Source of the DNA: Carya illinoinensis
Taxonomy: Eukaryota; Streptophyta; Magnoliopsida; Fagales; Juglandaceae
NCBI RefSeq assembly: GCF_018687715.1
Contig: NC_056762.1
Location: forward strand, 40,469,520 to 40,533,519
Length of the DNA stretch: 64,000 nt
Direction of reading: 5' to 3'
Shown here piece after piece: positions 31,209 to 44,605 of this stretch. The notes under the pieces were generated by a model. The model did not search any database. It saw nothing but the letters and a program-made list of their open reading frames with translations, and was not told the origin of the DNA. Each line of letters begins with the position of its first letter. The stretch's first letter is position 1. The position numbers were made by a program, and so were the translations under genes.

Positions 31209-32162
31209 ATATTTGCTGCATATGTGCGTTTTTCAGCTTTTGGGTTCAAAAAGTTTTCATCCCTTTAATCCATTATTACTCCATTTTGTTTCTGCAACTC
31301 CTTTTAGTTTTAGATTTGAAGAGGGCTTTGGTGTATGAAAATTGTAGGTGAATGCGTCGTGAGGTACTTCATCATCATTTGTACAAGATTTTCGGATGGA
31401 GCCCCCTTCAAACCAAAGCTATTATTGCAATTTGCAACTATACACCCATGTGGCCTCTTGAGGAAGAGAAGGTACATAATCGCAAAACCTGCATATCTTC
31501 TTCTATTTCTGCAATATTATGCTCGTGATTTTATTTTATTATGATCTACTCATTACACGTTTATCAACTTTAAAACAAAGCACAAAACATTAATTACTTT
31601 ATATTCTATTACTGCATTATGCTCGAGATTTTATTTTATTATCTAATAATTACAATATTTACAAATTTCAAAACAAAACACAAAAGTCAACACATTCTTT
31701 TACATTTCAGATCGAACAAAAATATTATTAAGAAAGATTTGATCAATTTTTTAATTATATAATATTTTTAGGAAAATGTTAAATTTGCTTAAGAAAAACT
31801 TACAAAAAAACTTATTTCTCTACGTATTAATTATTGATATGCTAAAAATCATGAAGTTTGAAATTCAACTTGTAAGTAAAAGTGCAAGTAAAATTGTAAA
31901 TATATGTAGCACTATTTCTATTTTTATTTAACTTTTTCTCTCTCATTTCCTAAAACTCAATAAAACAACTTAATTAAAACCATTTCATTATTATTCACAA
32001 ACCATTTTACTAATATACATATAATTGTAAAATATTCTAAATGTCCAAACCAGTAATAAGTATAAATCAAGACGCTTAAATGTATTATGAAATAAACAGT
32101 AACATCTGATTAGAAAGCAACAACTCGGTTCTTTGTACAGAAAATGGAATGTATCCGTGAAC
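31209..32162. other. intergenic/3' flank of NCL
   Basis: AT-rich, with T- and A-runs and short frames only. The right part (about 31960-32162) is probably the 3' untranslated region of the NCL gene on the minus strand; AATAAA-like motifs occur on that strand near 31960-32095. Nothing else is seen. Confidence 0.45.
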
Positions 32163-35100
32163 CTATGGCCAGACCAAAACATAGACGAGAACATAGATCA
32201 GGGCGAGGGAGATTGGGTAAAGTAGGAAAGCTACAAGAGCTGTCCAGAGAGGGAAATGGGTGCGGAAGCTGGCGAAGCAACCCACCACAACGCAGACAAT
32301 AATAATAACCAGCACTTCAGATGAGAAATCCCATGTCAATCCCCTAAAGTTAACAAGGGCTAAGAACACTGAGATGCAGAGAACATTATTCATTGTTATT
32401 GTCCCATATAGCTGCATGCACCAACAAATATATGAATTATAATCAATCACTCCAAATCAATCTATTATGAATGACATTGACCTCCATATTTTGGCTGATT
32501 GTTTTCACTTAGCTAAGACACCAAAAACAGTACTATTGGTATATATATCTTGAAACTTCTATAATTTATTCGGCATTCCATCCTATAGAACAAGCATTAA
32601 ACATTGATATGAAGAGTGAGGGATGAGAAACGAACCGAGGAAAATGTTAAGGAGGCAATTTCACGTTTGCGACGCCTAGCAGATATAACCGCTGACACGG
32701 CTTCGCTAGAGTTGGTAGCCAAAGGCAGCGCGATGAAGGAGACGAAGAAAGAAGGAATACCGGTGGCATCAGCAAAGTTATCAATAGCATCTACCAAGGG
32801 GTCAGCAAATGCGATAGCAATGAGAGTTCCCAGCAGCAACAATAGCACTGCTTTGATAGATGTCCACCTGGAACCCCCAGCATCCTTAAATTCTTCATCG
32901 CTTTCATCACCCACATCCAACAAATCATGCTCTCTATATGTGTCCTATAGTAAATGAATTTCCAAGAGGTCAAGCATCTTGTTTGATATGAAAGTCAGAT
33001 CGAACACAATACAGCTCAACTTAATTACCTGGTGAATGGCATCTAAAAACCCAAGCGTGTGAGAACCATGACCACTAGAGGCAATCCGTATAGGCATTAA
33101 TGCCCTCTTCAGCCATTTAGAAATGAATTTGACAAACTCTGTCTCGTCAATCTGACCATCTTGGTATGTATCAAAATCTCTCATTAATTTATCTAGAGCA
33201 TTATCCTCTTTCAGGTCAATCTCTTCAAATCGAATTCCAACAAGCAATGCTCTCAATTCACCATATGAAATGTTTCCATCTCCATTTGTGTCTACTACAG
33301 AAAACAACCTGTCATGATATTGAACAAAATTCAGGAAATACCAAAAAAAGCTTTGTAATGGGAAAAAACTGTTACATAGTTTAACAAAATCAAGATTTAT
33401 AAAAAAAAAAAATAACAATAAAATATTAAAAAAAAAAAAACTAACTTTTTAATGCCTTCCTCATTAGGTTCACCATTATCGCTTAGCAGCCTCCCCACTG
33501 CTCGATCTTTTAGATGCCTTAGAAGTCCTAATATAACACGCTTGTGCTTCACATAAGATATTTTCTGTCTCTGGATCCAAGGTTGAAGGACCTGCAAAAG
33601 GTTTTCCATGTTATCCATCCAACAACCAATGCTCTCAATTCACTATATGCAAAAGAACCTGCGAGTTTGAGATTATGGTTAATGGAATGTTCGATCCTCA
33701 CCTTCAAATTCCCTTGGCAACGGTGAACAGGGAAAAAAACAGAAAACCTTAGGGCCCAATGTGCACTGACCCAAGTCTCTAAAGAGGAGCTAAGGAATCA
33801 AAGCTGCTGATTTTAATTAATACATGGTTGAAGTCCGGTTTGGGAATGGCAAGAGTTTTAGAAGAGAAATTGAAGCTTGACATGAACGCCAAACTATTGA
33901 GCTACTTTTTTGGTTCGACAAAGACTTGAAACATTGATAAACTAAACTTGTATACTTAATACACATAACTTGTCAAATGCTTGGTGATGACTTAATTTTA
34001 GATGCCAAGGTTTTGCACTTGGCACACCCGCTTCAGAATAAGAGAGGAATCCGATGTAAATGCCATATATTTGGTTTGACCCTATTCCATATAAAATCTG
34101 ATTGAGATTTTGACCTCACATTAGGCAAGTGGTGAAATTTAATTTCCTGCCAAGTAATTTTGAAGAAAGAGTCCCGAAGCACTCCTCAAACTTTAAGAAT
34201 CTGATCATGGACCAATTTTGGTTGTTTATCAGGTCCATAAGATAAACTGGAGCCCAAAAGCAGGTCTTTCATTCTAACCAGCTAGAGTACTGGTTTAATA
34301 ATGCTGCCTAAAACCCTCAGTAGAACAAATTTCCAGAGTTTCCACAGCAGACAAAAAGGACCATTCAATATGATCTACGTACAGGAGAACGGAAAATTTA
34401 GATAAGAATGGCAAATGAAACTGTACAGAAAATATAATTATGGCATATATAGATATCACACTTACTTGATAAAGACAATAGGAAATCAATAGTAGGAGAG
34501 AGACAATAATGGCAATCAAGACTGCCAAGTGCCTCCCCGACGTTGAACTGAGAACTTGTGGTATTTGAACGATTAAAAATGGGATGACAGAAATCAGCAT
34601 AATTCTTGCAGTATAGTTAGTCCAGATATCAGTACTAACACCCGATTCTGCAACCATGGAGATTTTGTTGGGTCATGAATCCATCTAACATGTTTAATCC
34701 TTCAGTTAAAATGCAGTTCCCTCTACACTAGGAAACATAAACAAACGATTCATATGTCTAGAATAAAAACTTAAACATCCATTCATAACTCTCACAAGTT
34801 TACACTGCAATACAGTTCGGTGGATGGCATAAATATTTACGCATGTCTACTACATATCGATGGGTCCGGGTAATCAAAAAGAGAAATGCGTTATTTATAA
34901 ATCAAAAATAAAATTACAAAATGACGTGATTTTATGTGATATATTATATTATAAAATTACTTTTATTATAAAAGAGATCTAATATATTATATAAAGTCAA
35001 GTCAGTTCGTAAGTTCGTAAATTTAGTTTTATCAAATTTTTTTGTTGTTGTAACGTACAGTACTTCTAGAAAAATACAGAAGGACATACATACCAGTTAA

Positions 35101-36466
35101 GTCAAACCCTTTTGTATCTTGTAAATCTATTGCAACTCTATCAACGATGTCGCACTTGCCAACAATGACGCATGTTCCCCATATTATCGTAAGAAATGTA
35201 ATAGTTGAACCAGCTAGCAAGCCCATACCAACAGAAAGTTGACTTTGAGCAGTTTCTGTGCTTCCTGATAGACCGGATACTATACAAGGCAAGAGATTAT
35301 AAGAAGCATTAGAAAATCAATGAAAAAGCATGGGGAATTTTCAATGGCTCTGACAGATAAAATGCAGTAAGAAAGAGGTAGCTAATAGAATCAAATTTGT
35401 AAAGATAAATCTTCGATTGAGAAACAAGCAGATTCAAAATATTTACACAAAACGAAAACATAAGAACATGACTAATCAGTAACTGGTCAGACCTTTTGAG
35501 CAGAATGAACCAAACGAGAGCGTATATGACATCTAAGCAAACTAAAATTAGCAATTTTTTGAAGAAGTTTGAGGTTTAACTCACAGTACCCTAAGTGAGC
35601 TATGATAAAAAACAATGATAAGTAATGTATTGGTTAAATTAATATAATCATTTCTTTTTTTCTTTTTTCTTTTTTCTTTTTTTTGAATTTTTCAAGGATA
35701 AAAAACAATCAGGCCGCGGAAAGCTTCAAGAGTTCTAGTTAACGCTACCAAAATTCAGTACCAACTTCCAAGTTCTTTCAAATTATCCAAGAAGTTCCAT
35801 TTTAAGCGTGTTTGAAGCCTTTTTAATGAAAGTTATATGAAACCCAATAGTGGCTGAGAAAATCTAAAAGATTGGAAAAAGGAAAGAAAGAAAGAAATTC
35901 GATCGACATGTTAACATTAACTTCCATGTTTTAAAATTTTTTTCCGTCTTGCAACAGACCATTAACAGACCAAAGAAAACAAAAGAAAAAAATAGATCAA
36001 AATTACAATTTTTTGACAAAATAAATAGAGAAAAATTGGAAAGTGAATGGAAGTGTGCACCGAGAGTAAGCATGGCATCCGGAAGCGCGCTGAGGATTGG
36101 AAGTAACAAACCGCCGACAATACCAGGGCCAAGAATCTTTAACAAGTGCTCGCTGCCATAGGACAAACAGATGGCGGAGAGGAACATGAGGAAGTCATAG
36201 ACGAGGATGAGGAAGATATTTCCGAGGATGGTGGTGGTGCAGGGCAAGAAGCCGTAGGTCTGCTCGCAAGGGGACTCGTCAGAGAAGGAAGAGGACCGGT
36301 TGAGAGCGAGGTAGGGCTGGCCACGGAGCTGCTGGACCCCATCGGAGACTAGATCAGAGGATAAAGAGAAGTACCGCGTGCTGTGGGTGATGAAGCGGCC
36401 ATAGGAGGGATCGCATAAGATCAGGAAGAAGAAGAGGAGGAAGGAGAGGGTTAGATGCTTGGACAT
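32163..36466 (-). CDS. NCL: sodium/calcium exchanger NCL-like, EF-hand, seven exons, 585 aa
   Basis: Exons in sense order are 36466-36061, 35279-35094, 34647-34466, 33591-33446, 33308-33029, 32944-32636 and 32411-32163. All six introns are GT...AG and phases match, giving 1758 bp (585 codons plus TAG). The product starts with a secretory signal (about 1-23). It has the first alpha-repeat GPGIVGGLLLPILSALPD at 113-130, membrane segments near 81-101, 152-176, 213-230 and 237-257, and a cytosolic loop with EF-hand D313-E324 (DTNGDGNISYGE). A second, weaker EF loop lies at D353-E364 (Tyr at position 3). The second alpha-repeat is 462-490, with ATNSSEA at 476-482, followed by three more membrane segments. 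Length and order equal those of plant NCL proteins, which exchange Na+ and Ca2+ across internal or plasma membranes in salt stress. No defects are seen. It sits between the two duplication copies. Confidence 0.95.
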
Positions 36467-36586
36467 TGCCTTAGCCTAAGAAGAAGGTTTTTAGGCCGGA
36501 GGTGGGGATTTTGGGGGAGTGTTGATCAGTTACACAACTCAGAGTGAGCTTCTGGTATTGTTTTGTGCGGCCATGATCATCACTGC

Positions 36587-36593
36587 ATATATA
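36587..36593 (-). promoter_or_regulatory. candidate TATA box of NCL
   Basis: TATATAT on the minus strand about 120 bp upstream of the NCL start codon, followed by a plausible 5' leader. It is a motif match only in an AT-rich region. Confidence 0.35.
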
Positions 36594-36954
36594 CATATGA
36601 CATACTTGCACATAGAATGTGGTGAGAGGGAGAAGAGGGTCGAAGACCTTACTAGTACGTTGACTTTGGCTTACGTTCACGTAAAAAATCACCCGATAAT
36701 ATTTTTGAAAATTGAATGATAAGATTTTTTTAATTAAAAAATCTATAAAATCTAAATCAAATGTCATATTGATCATAGCAAGCTCGTCCCTTTTTAATTT
36801 GTCCAAGAGATTATTTTCAAATGTGAAATTTAACCTTATATATATAATTAAAAGCCCGCATTAATTACATTAATATTTGCTAGCACGTGCAAATTTGCAA
36901 TTGACTGTGACTTAAGATTACGTACTAATTAATAAAATAGAAAATACTAAGACC

Positions 36955-37165
36955 ACAGCTGGTGGCTCCCGTTAGGAGTTACTGTTGCTTAACTTTTTTT
37001 ATTTTTTAATAATTAAAAAAAATTATTTAATATTATTATAAATTATTTATATTTTTTAAAAATATTTAAAAATATTAAAAACTGATTAAAAAAAACAAAC
37101 AATTTTTTTTTTTTTTTTTACTTAACGGTAGCTCCCCGTGGTGCTGGAGCACCGTCCTAATAAGA
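36955..37165. mobile_element. candidate MITE upstream of NCL
   Basis: The left part has GGAGTTACTGTTGCTTAAC and the complement of the right part has GGAGCTACCGTTAAGT. These are imperfect inverted arms around about 120 bp of A/T-rich DNA with a T15 run at 37103-37118. Non-coding; target duplication not certain. It lies about 0.5-0.7 kb upstream of NCL. Confidence 0.35.
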
Positions 37166-37189
37166 TTAACATCATAAAATTTCCACGTC

Positions 37190-37295
37190 CTTTCGATCAC
37201 GTCGATCAACTTCAATGTACAAACACAATTTTTCCTAAACATGGCCTGCCACGTGAAGAATATGGTCCGCACTCCACACTGATGAAAACACAATA
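37190..37295 (-). repeat. orphan LINE scrap
   Basis: TCGATCAACTTCAATGTACA through GTGAAGAATATGGTCC matches 3427-3498 and 39520-39595, stretches inside the LINE fragments. Here it stands alone with no coding neighbours, a few hundred bases left of the copy 2 start. Confidence 0.7.
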
Positions 37296-37625
37296 TCTTT
37301 ATTTTTAGAGTTTTGTTATGTATAAATAAGCTTACATATTAAGTTGTATATTAATATTGATTTTTTCATATTTAAAATTTAAATTAGTATTATTTTCGAT
37401 AAAATCTACTTTTTGACTAATCACATTACATTAATGTATATATTAGCATATAATTATACTTGCAACTAAATTTTTCCTTATTTCTATTCTAGTTTTTCTT
37501 AATATTATTAATGGAGGATAGGATTAAAAAAAAAAATAGTTTTGATTAAAACCCTAATGGAATGGTACGTACATGGACAAAAGGGCGCCTATAATTTATG
37601 AAAATTGAGGATCATCAAGACCCAG
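37296..37625. other. AT-rich spacer at the left edge of copy 2
   Basis: No gene or repeat recognised. The duplication begins at about 37626, where similarity to 1582 onward starts at TTTTTAAATAATCAG. Confidence 0.5.
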
Positions 37626-37643
37626 TTTTTAAATAATCAGAAT

Positions 37644-38035
37644 TAGAAAGTAAAGTTGTTTACATATGAGATAAGAAGAAATAATTTTAGATTAAAATTA
37701 TAAGTTAAATAAAATTTTATTTAATATTATTATATTAAGATTTGAAAAAGTTAAATTATTTATTTTATTTTATATGAAAATTTAAAAAAGTTATAATGAT
37801 GAGACGAAATTAGGCCTAGTTTAGTTATCAAACCCTCATCAACTCATTTCATCTTATCATTACAACTTTTTCAAATCCCCATACACTTTTTCAGATTTTT
37901 TTATAAATTCAACTTTTTCAAATCTGAACACACTCATAATATTTAAAACTAATATTCTAATAATATTTTATTCAACTCAACTCAACTTAACTCAACTCAA
38001 TTTAACCTAAAATACAAATATAACCTAAATAAAAT
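37644..38035. mobile_element. two abutting MITE-like repeats, copy 2
   Basis: Counterpart of 1600-1980. CTCAACTCAACTTAACTCAA is better preserved near 37975-38000. No coding content. Confidence 0.45.
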
Positions 38036-38757
38036 ATGTTGAAGGTGTTTCTCAATCCATACAGCCACTTAAGAATTAAAATTTATGCAAGTTCTTGTAC
38101 ATGGTTCGTACCACACTCAACAGATTTGCTAAGAAATATGTATAATAATCTTGGATGGCCGGGTGATGAGCTATTACCTTCTTCTTCTTTTTTGTTTTTT
38201 GTTTTTTTTTTTTTAAGTATTTTAGCACATAATATCATGTAAGTACGGCCGTATTTTTGGACGTGGTTCGATAGGTAATAACACGTTCGTAAACATGAAT
38301 AATATATATATATATATATGAAAAATGAAATTTAGAGTTCCTAATTTGAGTAAGTTTATTTATTCTCTTTAAAAATAAAATAGATAAATTTAAAATTTAC
38401 CTTAAAAAAATTATTTTTATTAATAATAATCCTACTATTTTTTCAAATAACATCTGCAAAATTGCACGTTATATCTACTGGCATTATTCTCTAATATAAT
38501 GAAGAGTAATAATAGTTATAGTCATGGCCTGAACAAATATAGTGCAGTCACTTTGAAAAAAAATGGGATCTATTATTAAAAAAATTAATTTTTTTTATGT
38601 GAGTCTTGTATTTATTTATTTATTTTTAAATAATTATACGACATTTACACATTCACATCTGTAACTATCTTTTCTCATAAAACATTATTAATATATATTT
38701 CAAGTCAAGCAACGAAATACATGCAATATGGTCTAACATACGTTGACTTATAATAAC
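38035..38757. other. AT-rich non-coding spacer, copy 2
   Basis: Counterpart of 1980-2700 with a few small indels, for example a slightly longer (TA)n at 38303. No gene is seen. Confidence 0.6.
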
Positions 38758-40308
38758 TTCTTCTTTTTTAATAGAGGTAACCTCTTTATTAACAAAGCCT
38801 CATTTTTGGTAGAAGAATATCCTTACAAAATCATCACATAAAAAACAATCTCATAATAACCAAAAAAAAAAAAAACTATCCAATAAAAATTACAATCTCA
38901 GATAAGGCAATCCCAAATAATCCAATCTCAACCTGCCTCTCATCTTCCTTGATAAATCATGTATGCTATCCCAAGAATTTAAAGTGCCATGTGCACCCAT
39001 ACAAGCCAAAAAATCAGCCGACTATTACCTTGGCGATAAACATGTTGCACCCAATAATTAATCTGATGAATAACTTCCATTATTTCCTCTCAATAATCTT
39101 CCAAATACCACATATTGCACTGAGTTCCCTTAATCCAGATAACAACAATCAATGAATCCAATTCCAGAACCACGTGGGAAATACTCAGCCTTTTCACATG
39201 CCGAATACCATACATTAAGCCCATCACTTATGCAAAAACACTAGTACCAGATCCCACATGTACAGCATAGGCATAGATCAATTTACCTTCATGAGTCCTC
39301 AAGATGCCACCTGAACCAGCAACACCTGGGTTCCCGCGACTACATCCATCAGAATTTAATTTTATCCAATTAATTTCCAGCCTCCTCCAATATACTAACT
39401 ACGGCAACCAGCTCTTTAATTGGCAATTTAACAGGAAATCTTCAACTCAGTTAAAATGCTTGCATCGCATGAAGATAAATGCATACATCGATCACATGAT
39501 GTCCTTTCGATCACATCTACGTCGATCAACTTCAATGTACAAACACAATTTTTCCTAGACATATCCTGCCACGTGAAGAATATGGTCCACAGTGATGAAG
39601 ACACAACAGTGATGAAGACACAACAGTGATGAAGACACAACATACCAGCTTCCATACAAACTTTACATCGCCTTAACCAGAGAGACCAGGTAGTCATTCT
39701 GGAAAATAAATAGAATCAATTGACCAGTTTGAGTAGATCTAGATGCTTTCCGATACCAAATTTCTACCATCTCTTTCCAGCTTCTCCCTTCCCTATATAA
39801 CAACCCCACAAGCAAGAAACATCTTCTCCACATTGCTTTAGCAATATCCCCTTCGGCTAGCACATGTTTCAGCATCTCATAACTTTCATTTACACAACAA
39901 TCACATTTTGAAGTTAGAGAAATTCCAACAGATCTTATCTTTTTTATCCACACTCAGGTCATTCAACATAGCTTTCCACATTATCACCAACATGTTCCTT
40001 GGCAAGCAAGAGTACCACACCCAATCCGACCATCTATTTTTTGGTGCCCATATTCGAATGCACTCCCAAGCACTCTTGGAAGAAAATTTTCCATCCACAC
40101 TATTCAACCATATGAAATGCACTCCCGCAAAATATCCTCGGTACTAGCCTCTCCAACCAAACTTTTTACTAAATCAACATCCCAACCAAATCAATCTAAT
40201 TTACAATCTTTTATTACCAGCCTCACTTATTGGCTACAACTGCATCAAAGGCCCCTCATCAAGCCATCTATCATGCCAAAAAGACACATTTCCTTCTTTG
40301 AGTTTCCA
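38757..40308 (-). pseudogene. LINE ORF2 fragment, copy 2
   Basis: Counterpart of 2702-4219. The zinc-binding part is split into 40122-39901 (FIWLNSVDGKFSSKSAWECI) and 39953-39663 (CDCCVNESYEMLKHVLAEGD) by a frameshift in a T-run near 39943. The RNase H part (about 39330-38880) has lost its open frame through small deletions (e.g. near 39018). A short GATGAAGACACAACAGT repeat occurs three times at 39594-39637 against two in copy 1. Confidence 0.82.
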
Positions 40309-40315
40309 TTTCGTT

Positions 40316-40980
40316 ACAATAGCTTATGTACAGTCTTGATCAATAATAATAATGAGTTATTATAAAGACTCAAACAACTCAACTAAAAAAGTAGACAAGC
40401 TGGGACATGAAGATATAAATTCGAAAATGATACATTAATAATTTTCTTTTATATAATTATATTTTAAATGATACATTTATAATTGTATGTACGCATGTCC
40501 AATAGCTTAACGGTCTCGATCAATAATAATAATGAGTTACTATAAAGACTGATCAACCAACCCAACTATACGAAAATGATATATTTATATATTTTTTTAC
40601 AATTTTTAAATAATTATGTTTGAAATGAAACATTTATAACTAAAGACTCAACAATCTTGATAACAATAATGCGTTATTATAAAGACTCAACTTACAATAG
40701 GATAACAATCTTGATCAATAACAATAATGCGTTATTATAAAGACTCAACAACCCAACTAAATGAGTGGCTAAGCTGGGACGCGTACATTAATACATTTTT
40801 TTTACAATTTTTATATAATTATGTTTTAAATGATACATTTATAATTGTATGTACACACGTCGACTTTCATACAATAGCTTAACGGTCTTGATCAATAATA
40901 ATGATGAGTTATTATAAAGACTCAATCAACCCAACTAAAAGAATAGCCAAGCTGGACCCAAAGATATTTATCTCTATTAA
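40316..40980. repeat. ~200-bp tandem repeat block, copy 2
   Basis: Same units as 11850-12600 but rearranged. The second unit lacks the (TA)n stretch, and short partial units (CAATCTTGATAACAATAATG and similar) are inserted at 40640-40740. The LINE target site GATAACAATCTTGATCAATA at about 40698 is empty. Confidence 0.82.
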
Positions 40981-41215
40981 ATAAGTGCCAATAGGGGAAT
41001 GGCATTGTCATCCAATCCTTTTTTTTTTTTTTTCCAATTTTGTCATGAAACTCCCATCTTTTTTGTTTTATCTTCCCCTCACCAACTGTCTAAAGTGTAT
41101 TTTTACACTTTTCTTTTATCTCTAAGCTTTCTTCTTATTCTTCTCTATTATTTTTTTCCCTATTTTACCCCTTCTTTTATAACGAAACCTTCTCACCAAC
41201 TGTACCTTCTCAATC
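40980..41215. other. pyrimidine-rich host flank, copy 2
   Basis: Counterpart of 12600-12848, with a T-run at 41020-41034, ending CAATC at 41211-41215. Confidence 0.6.
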
Positions 41216-42110
41216 TGTAACGACTAGATTGGGGTTAAATGAATGTAATTAAGAAAATGATTGAGAAATATTACAGAAAATTGTATAAATCTATAAATTG
41301 ATAGGGATAAACTGAGCACTGCTTCAAGGGAGGCACCTCCAAATTCAGAAAGCACAAGAGTATTCTGGAAATAGCATAACTAACTCTGTCAGAGACAGAC
41401 CCTTCATACTACTGGAAGTAAAAGGACTAAAGTATCATTTTAAAAGTCTATGAGCTTTTTTATTTTTTAAGAGTCAGGGTCACATGTTCAAGAGTGGCCC
41501 CTCCCTAAACTTATTAATAAACTCTCACTTATGGAGGAGGAAAACCATGATTACATGCCCATCCAACTCAACCTTATTACCAAAAAATTATAAACAATAA
41601 ATCCTTGTAACCTGAAAACACACCTAGCAACCATAAACTTATACAAAAACTAAATACCTAAAAAAAAACAATAATTTCATCCTAATACTAGGCAAACCAA
41701 GAAAATCTAACCAAAGCAAACCTTGAACACGAAGAGGCAATTCATCAGAAGCCATATAAGTACACTTCACCCCCTCCTCACCTTGTCTATAGAGAAAATT
41801 AGCCACGTTATTCCCCTGTATTAAAGACCATCAAACGAATGCAAAATGAAGAATATGACAAACTATTACATCAGGTAAATGAAAACACAATTGAAGCCCA
41901 GCTGATTCAAAGTCCACGGCCCACATTCCTTGTTAGCTTAAGTTTGTTGTTCTCTTCTACACGTACAACCCATGAAGACCCAAACCCATACTTAGTCCTC
42001 TAGGGTTCCAATCGAACACTTTCCCCTCCAATTCATTCATCCACTTCATAGCCCTTCACAGCCTTATCCTTCTCTTCTCTTCCATTGGTCACCTACCAAG
42101 TCGTGTAACA
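41216..42110 (-). mobile_element. 3' LTR of chromovirus copy 2, with a LINE inside
   Basis: 895 bp from TGTAACGACTAG to CGTGTAACA. It carries the same LINE RNase H end as copy 1 at about 41455-41860 with further decay. A polypurine tract (AAAGGGGGG in sense) follows at 42111-42124. Confidence 0.92.
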
Positions 42111-43802
42111 AACCCCCCTTTCTTAGAGAACGTTACCCACAAGGTGAGGGAAGTCCTTGCAAAGCTGTTGATAAGGCTCCCAGGAAGCGTTCTCCACTGG
42201 TTATCCTTGCCAACGGACCAGCAGCTTGACTAAAGGTAGGTTCTTTACTTTCCTCCATCCTCCTTGTAATGATCTCCTCTGGTTCTGGCTTGAAAACACC
42301 CTTGGAATTAACTGGTGGTAAGGTGGGGAGTGGGTTCACATTCTGACCTAGCTTTCACTTTAGTTGAGACACATGAAAAATATTATATATCTGTGCAGTA
42401 CTAAGTAGCTGGATTCGATAAGCAACCTCTCCAATTTTTTCTTAGATCTGGAAGGGGCTATAGTAAGGAGGGGCCAATTTAAAGCTCTATTTTTTATGGA
42501 TCGAAGATTGTCAATATGGCTGCAGTCGTAAATAGACCCAGTCCCCAACTTGGTGGTGTTGCTCCTTTCACTTTTTATCAGCATATTTCTTTCATCCTCT
42601 CCTGAGCCCTAACTAGATTTTGTTTCAACAAATGCCAACTGTGATCCCATTGCTACAATGTAATCTCCACCTCTACTACTCTTGCTATGTTTGGTAGATA
42701 GCTAGTTAGTTTAGGGGGCTTTTAGTGATAAATGGCCTCAAAGGGGTTAACTTTAGTTGAGGCATGCTTGGTTGAGTTATAACACTACTCAACCAAGGCA
42801 ACCCAGTTGGACCAATCCTTAGAATTGTCACTGACATAGCTTCTTAGGTAGTTCTCAGCCCACTTGTTTATTGCCTCTGTCTGACCATCTATTTAAGGAT
42901 GGTAGGTAGTGTTGAAAGCTAGGTGAACACCCTGCAATGAGTACAATTCCCTCCATAACTTGCTTGTGAATGTGGGGTCTCGATCTGAGACAATGGAATG
43001 GGGCATTCTATGTAGTTTGAAAATATGTTTTACAAATAGCTGTGCCATCACCTTAGCTGTGTAGGGATGAGAAATGGGTATAAAGTGGACATATTTGGTA
43101 AATCTGTCCATTATTACCCATCATGCATTAAATCCTTAAGAAAATGGTAATCCTTCCATAAAGTCCATGGAGATGTCTGTCCAAGGGCTGGATGGTATCA
43201 GAAGAGGCTATAGAAGGCGACTAGGAAGTGTGTTGTCCACCTTTACTGTCTGACAAGTGTCACAGCTTCTTAAAGAAGCTTTTAAGTCCCTTTTTAATAT
43301 AGGCCAGTAAAAATATTTAGTGAACCTAAGCAGTGTTTTATTGAATCCCAGATGACCCTTTATGGGGCTGCTATGTACCAAGCGTAGTATTTTGCCAATG
43401 AAAGCTGAATTGGCTAGTATGTAAATTCTGTTTTAACAGAATAAAACCATATCCTTGACCTCATAGTGAGATGGTAACCTCCTGTCTCGGCATTTTAGCA
43501 ATAAGGACTTCACTATTGCATTTGAGTCATAAAGACTTTTAATTTCAGTGAGCCAATCCCAGCTAGGAAGTGTCATTAGAGCCAAAGTCACTTCATTATC
43601 CAACCCTTGCCTAGACAGGGCGTCCACCACCAAGTTTTCCCTTTCTTTTTGGTATTCGACTAGAAAATCATACCCCATTAGCTTCAATATCCATTTTTGC
43701 GGCATTAGAGTGCCCACTCTTTGATCTAGCAAAAATTTTAGACTTTGGTGGTTTGTTTTGACCACAAAGGAGTGTCCCAACAGATAGCTAGGGATGCCAT
43801 TT

Positions 43803-44605
43803 CTACACTGTTAAAACTAGAGCCATTAGTTCCTTTTCGTAGGTTGACATAGCTAGAGTTTGGCCCTTTAGAGCTTGACTGAAAAAAGCTTGGGGTCTCC
43901 CATCTTGCATTAGCATAGCCCAAATTGCTTCATCGAAGGCATCACATTCGATTACAAAGGATAATTGAAAATTAGGTAAAGCCAAAACTGGTGGCTCAGT
44001 CATGGCCTATTTGAGTTGTTCAAAGGCAGCTTGGGTTGTCCCACTCCACTTAAAGTTGTCTTTCTTTAATAATTCAATCAACTTGGCTACAATCGTCCCA
44101 TAACCCGTGAGACCCAAAAACCCTCTTAAGGCTTTAATAGATTTTGGAATGGGCCAATTATTCATGGCATGCAGTTTATCGAGATCAACTCTAATGCCCT
44201 GGCCTGAGATGAGATGGCCCAAATAGGCAATTTTATTTTTCCAAAACAACACTTAGTTTGGCAAAAAGTTGGGGTTGTCTTAGTAATTCAAAGGTGGTTT
44301 TCAAGCGGGACAAGTGAGTCTCAACAACGTAGATAGGGTTTAAAAACCTGGTTCATAAGACTTTGAAATGTTAAGGGAGTGTTAGTTAAGCCAAAAGGCA
44401 TAACTAAAGACTCGTAGTGGCCTTTGTGTATCCGAAAGGTAGTTTTAGGAACATCTTTTGGTTGCACCCTGATTTGATAGTAGCCCAACCATAAATCAAG
44501 CTTAGAAAAAACTTTGGCTCCATGGAGTTCATCCATCAACTCATCTACCACCGGAATAGGATATTTATCCTTAATAGTAATGATGTTCAGCACCCTGTAA
44601 TCCAC
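43803..44605 (-). pseudogene. chromovirus RT and RNase H, copy 2, broken
   Basis: RT pieces are 44605-44321 ([44 protein letters not shown]) and 44252-44007 (NKIAYLGHLISGQGIRVDLD, ALRGFLGLTGYGTIV). A 21-bp deletion relative to copy 1 lies near 44100. RNase H 44003-43803 ([34 protein letters not shown]) keeps the Asp and Glu. The catalytic aspartate pair of RT is deleted as in copy 1. Confidence 0.85.

Noticed and set aside
36146..36352. Acidic plus-strand frame and Ser-rich minus frame in NCL exon 1
   Set aside because: Shadows of NCL exon 1 in other frames; the NCL frame explains the sequence and has conserved motifs.
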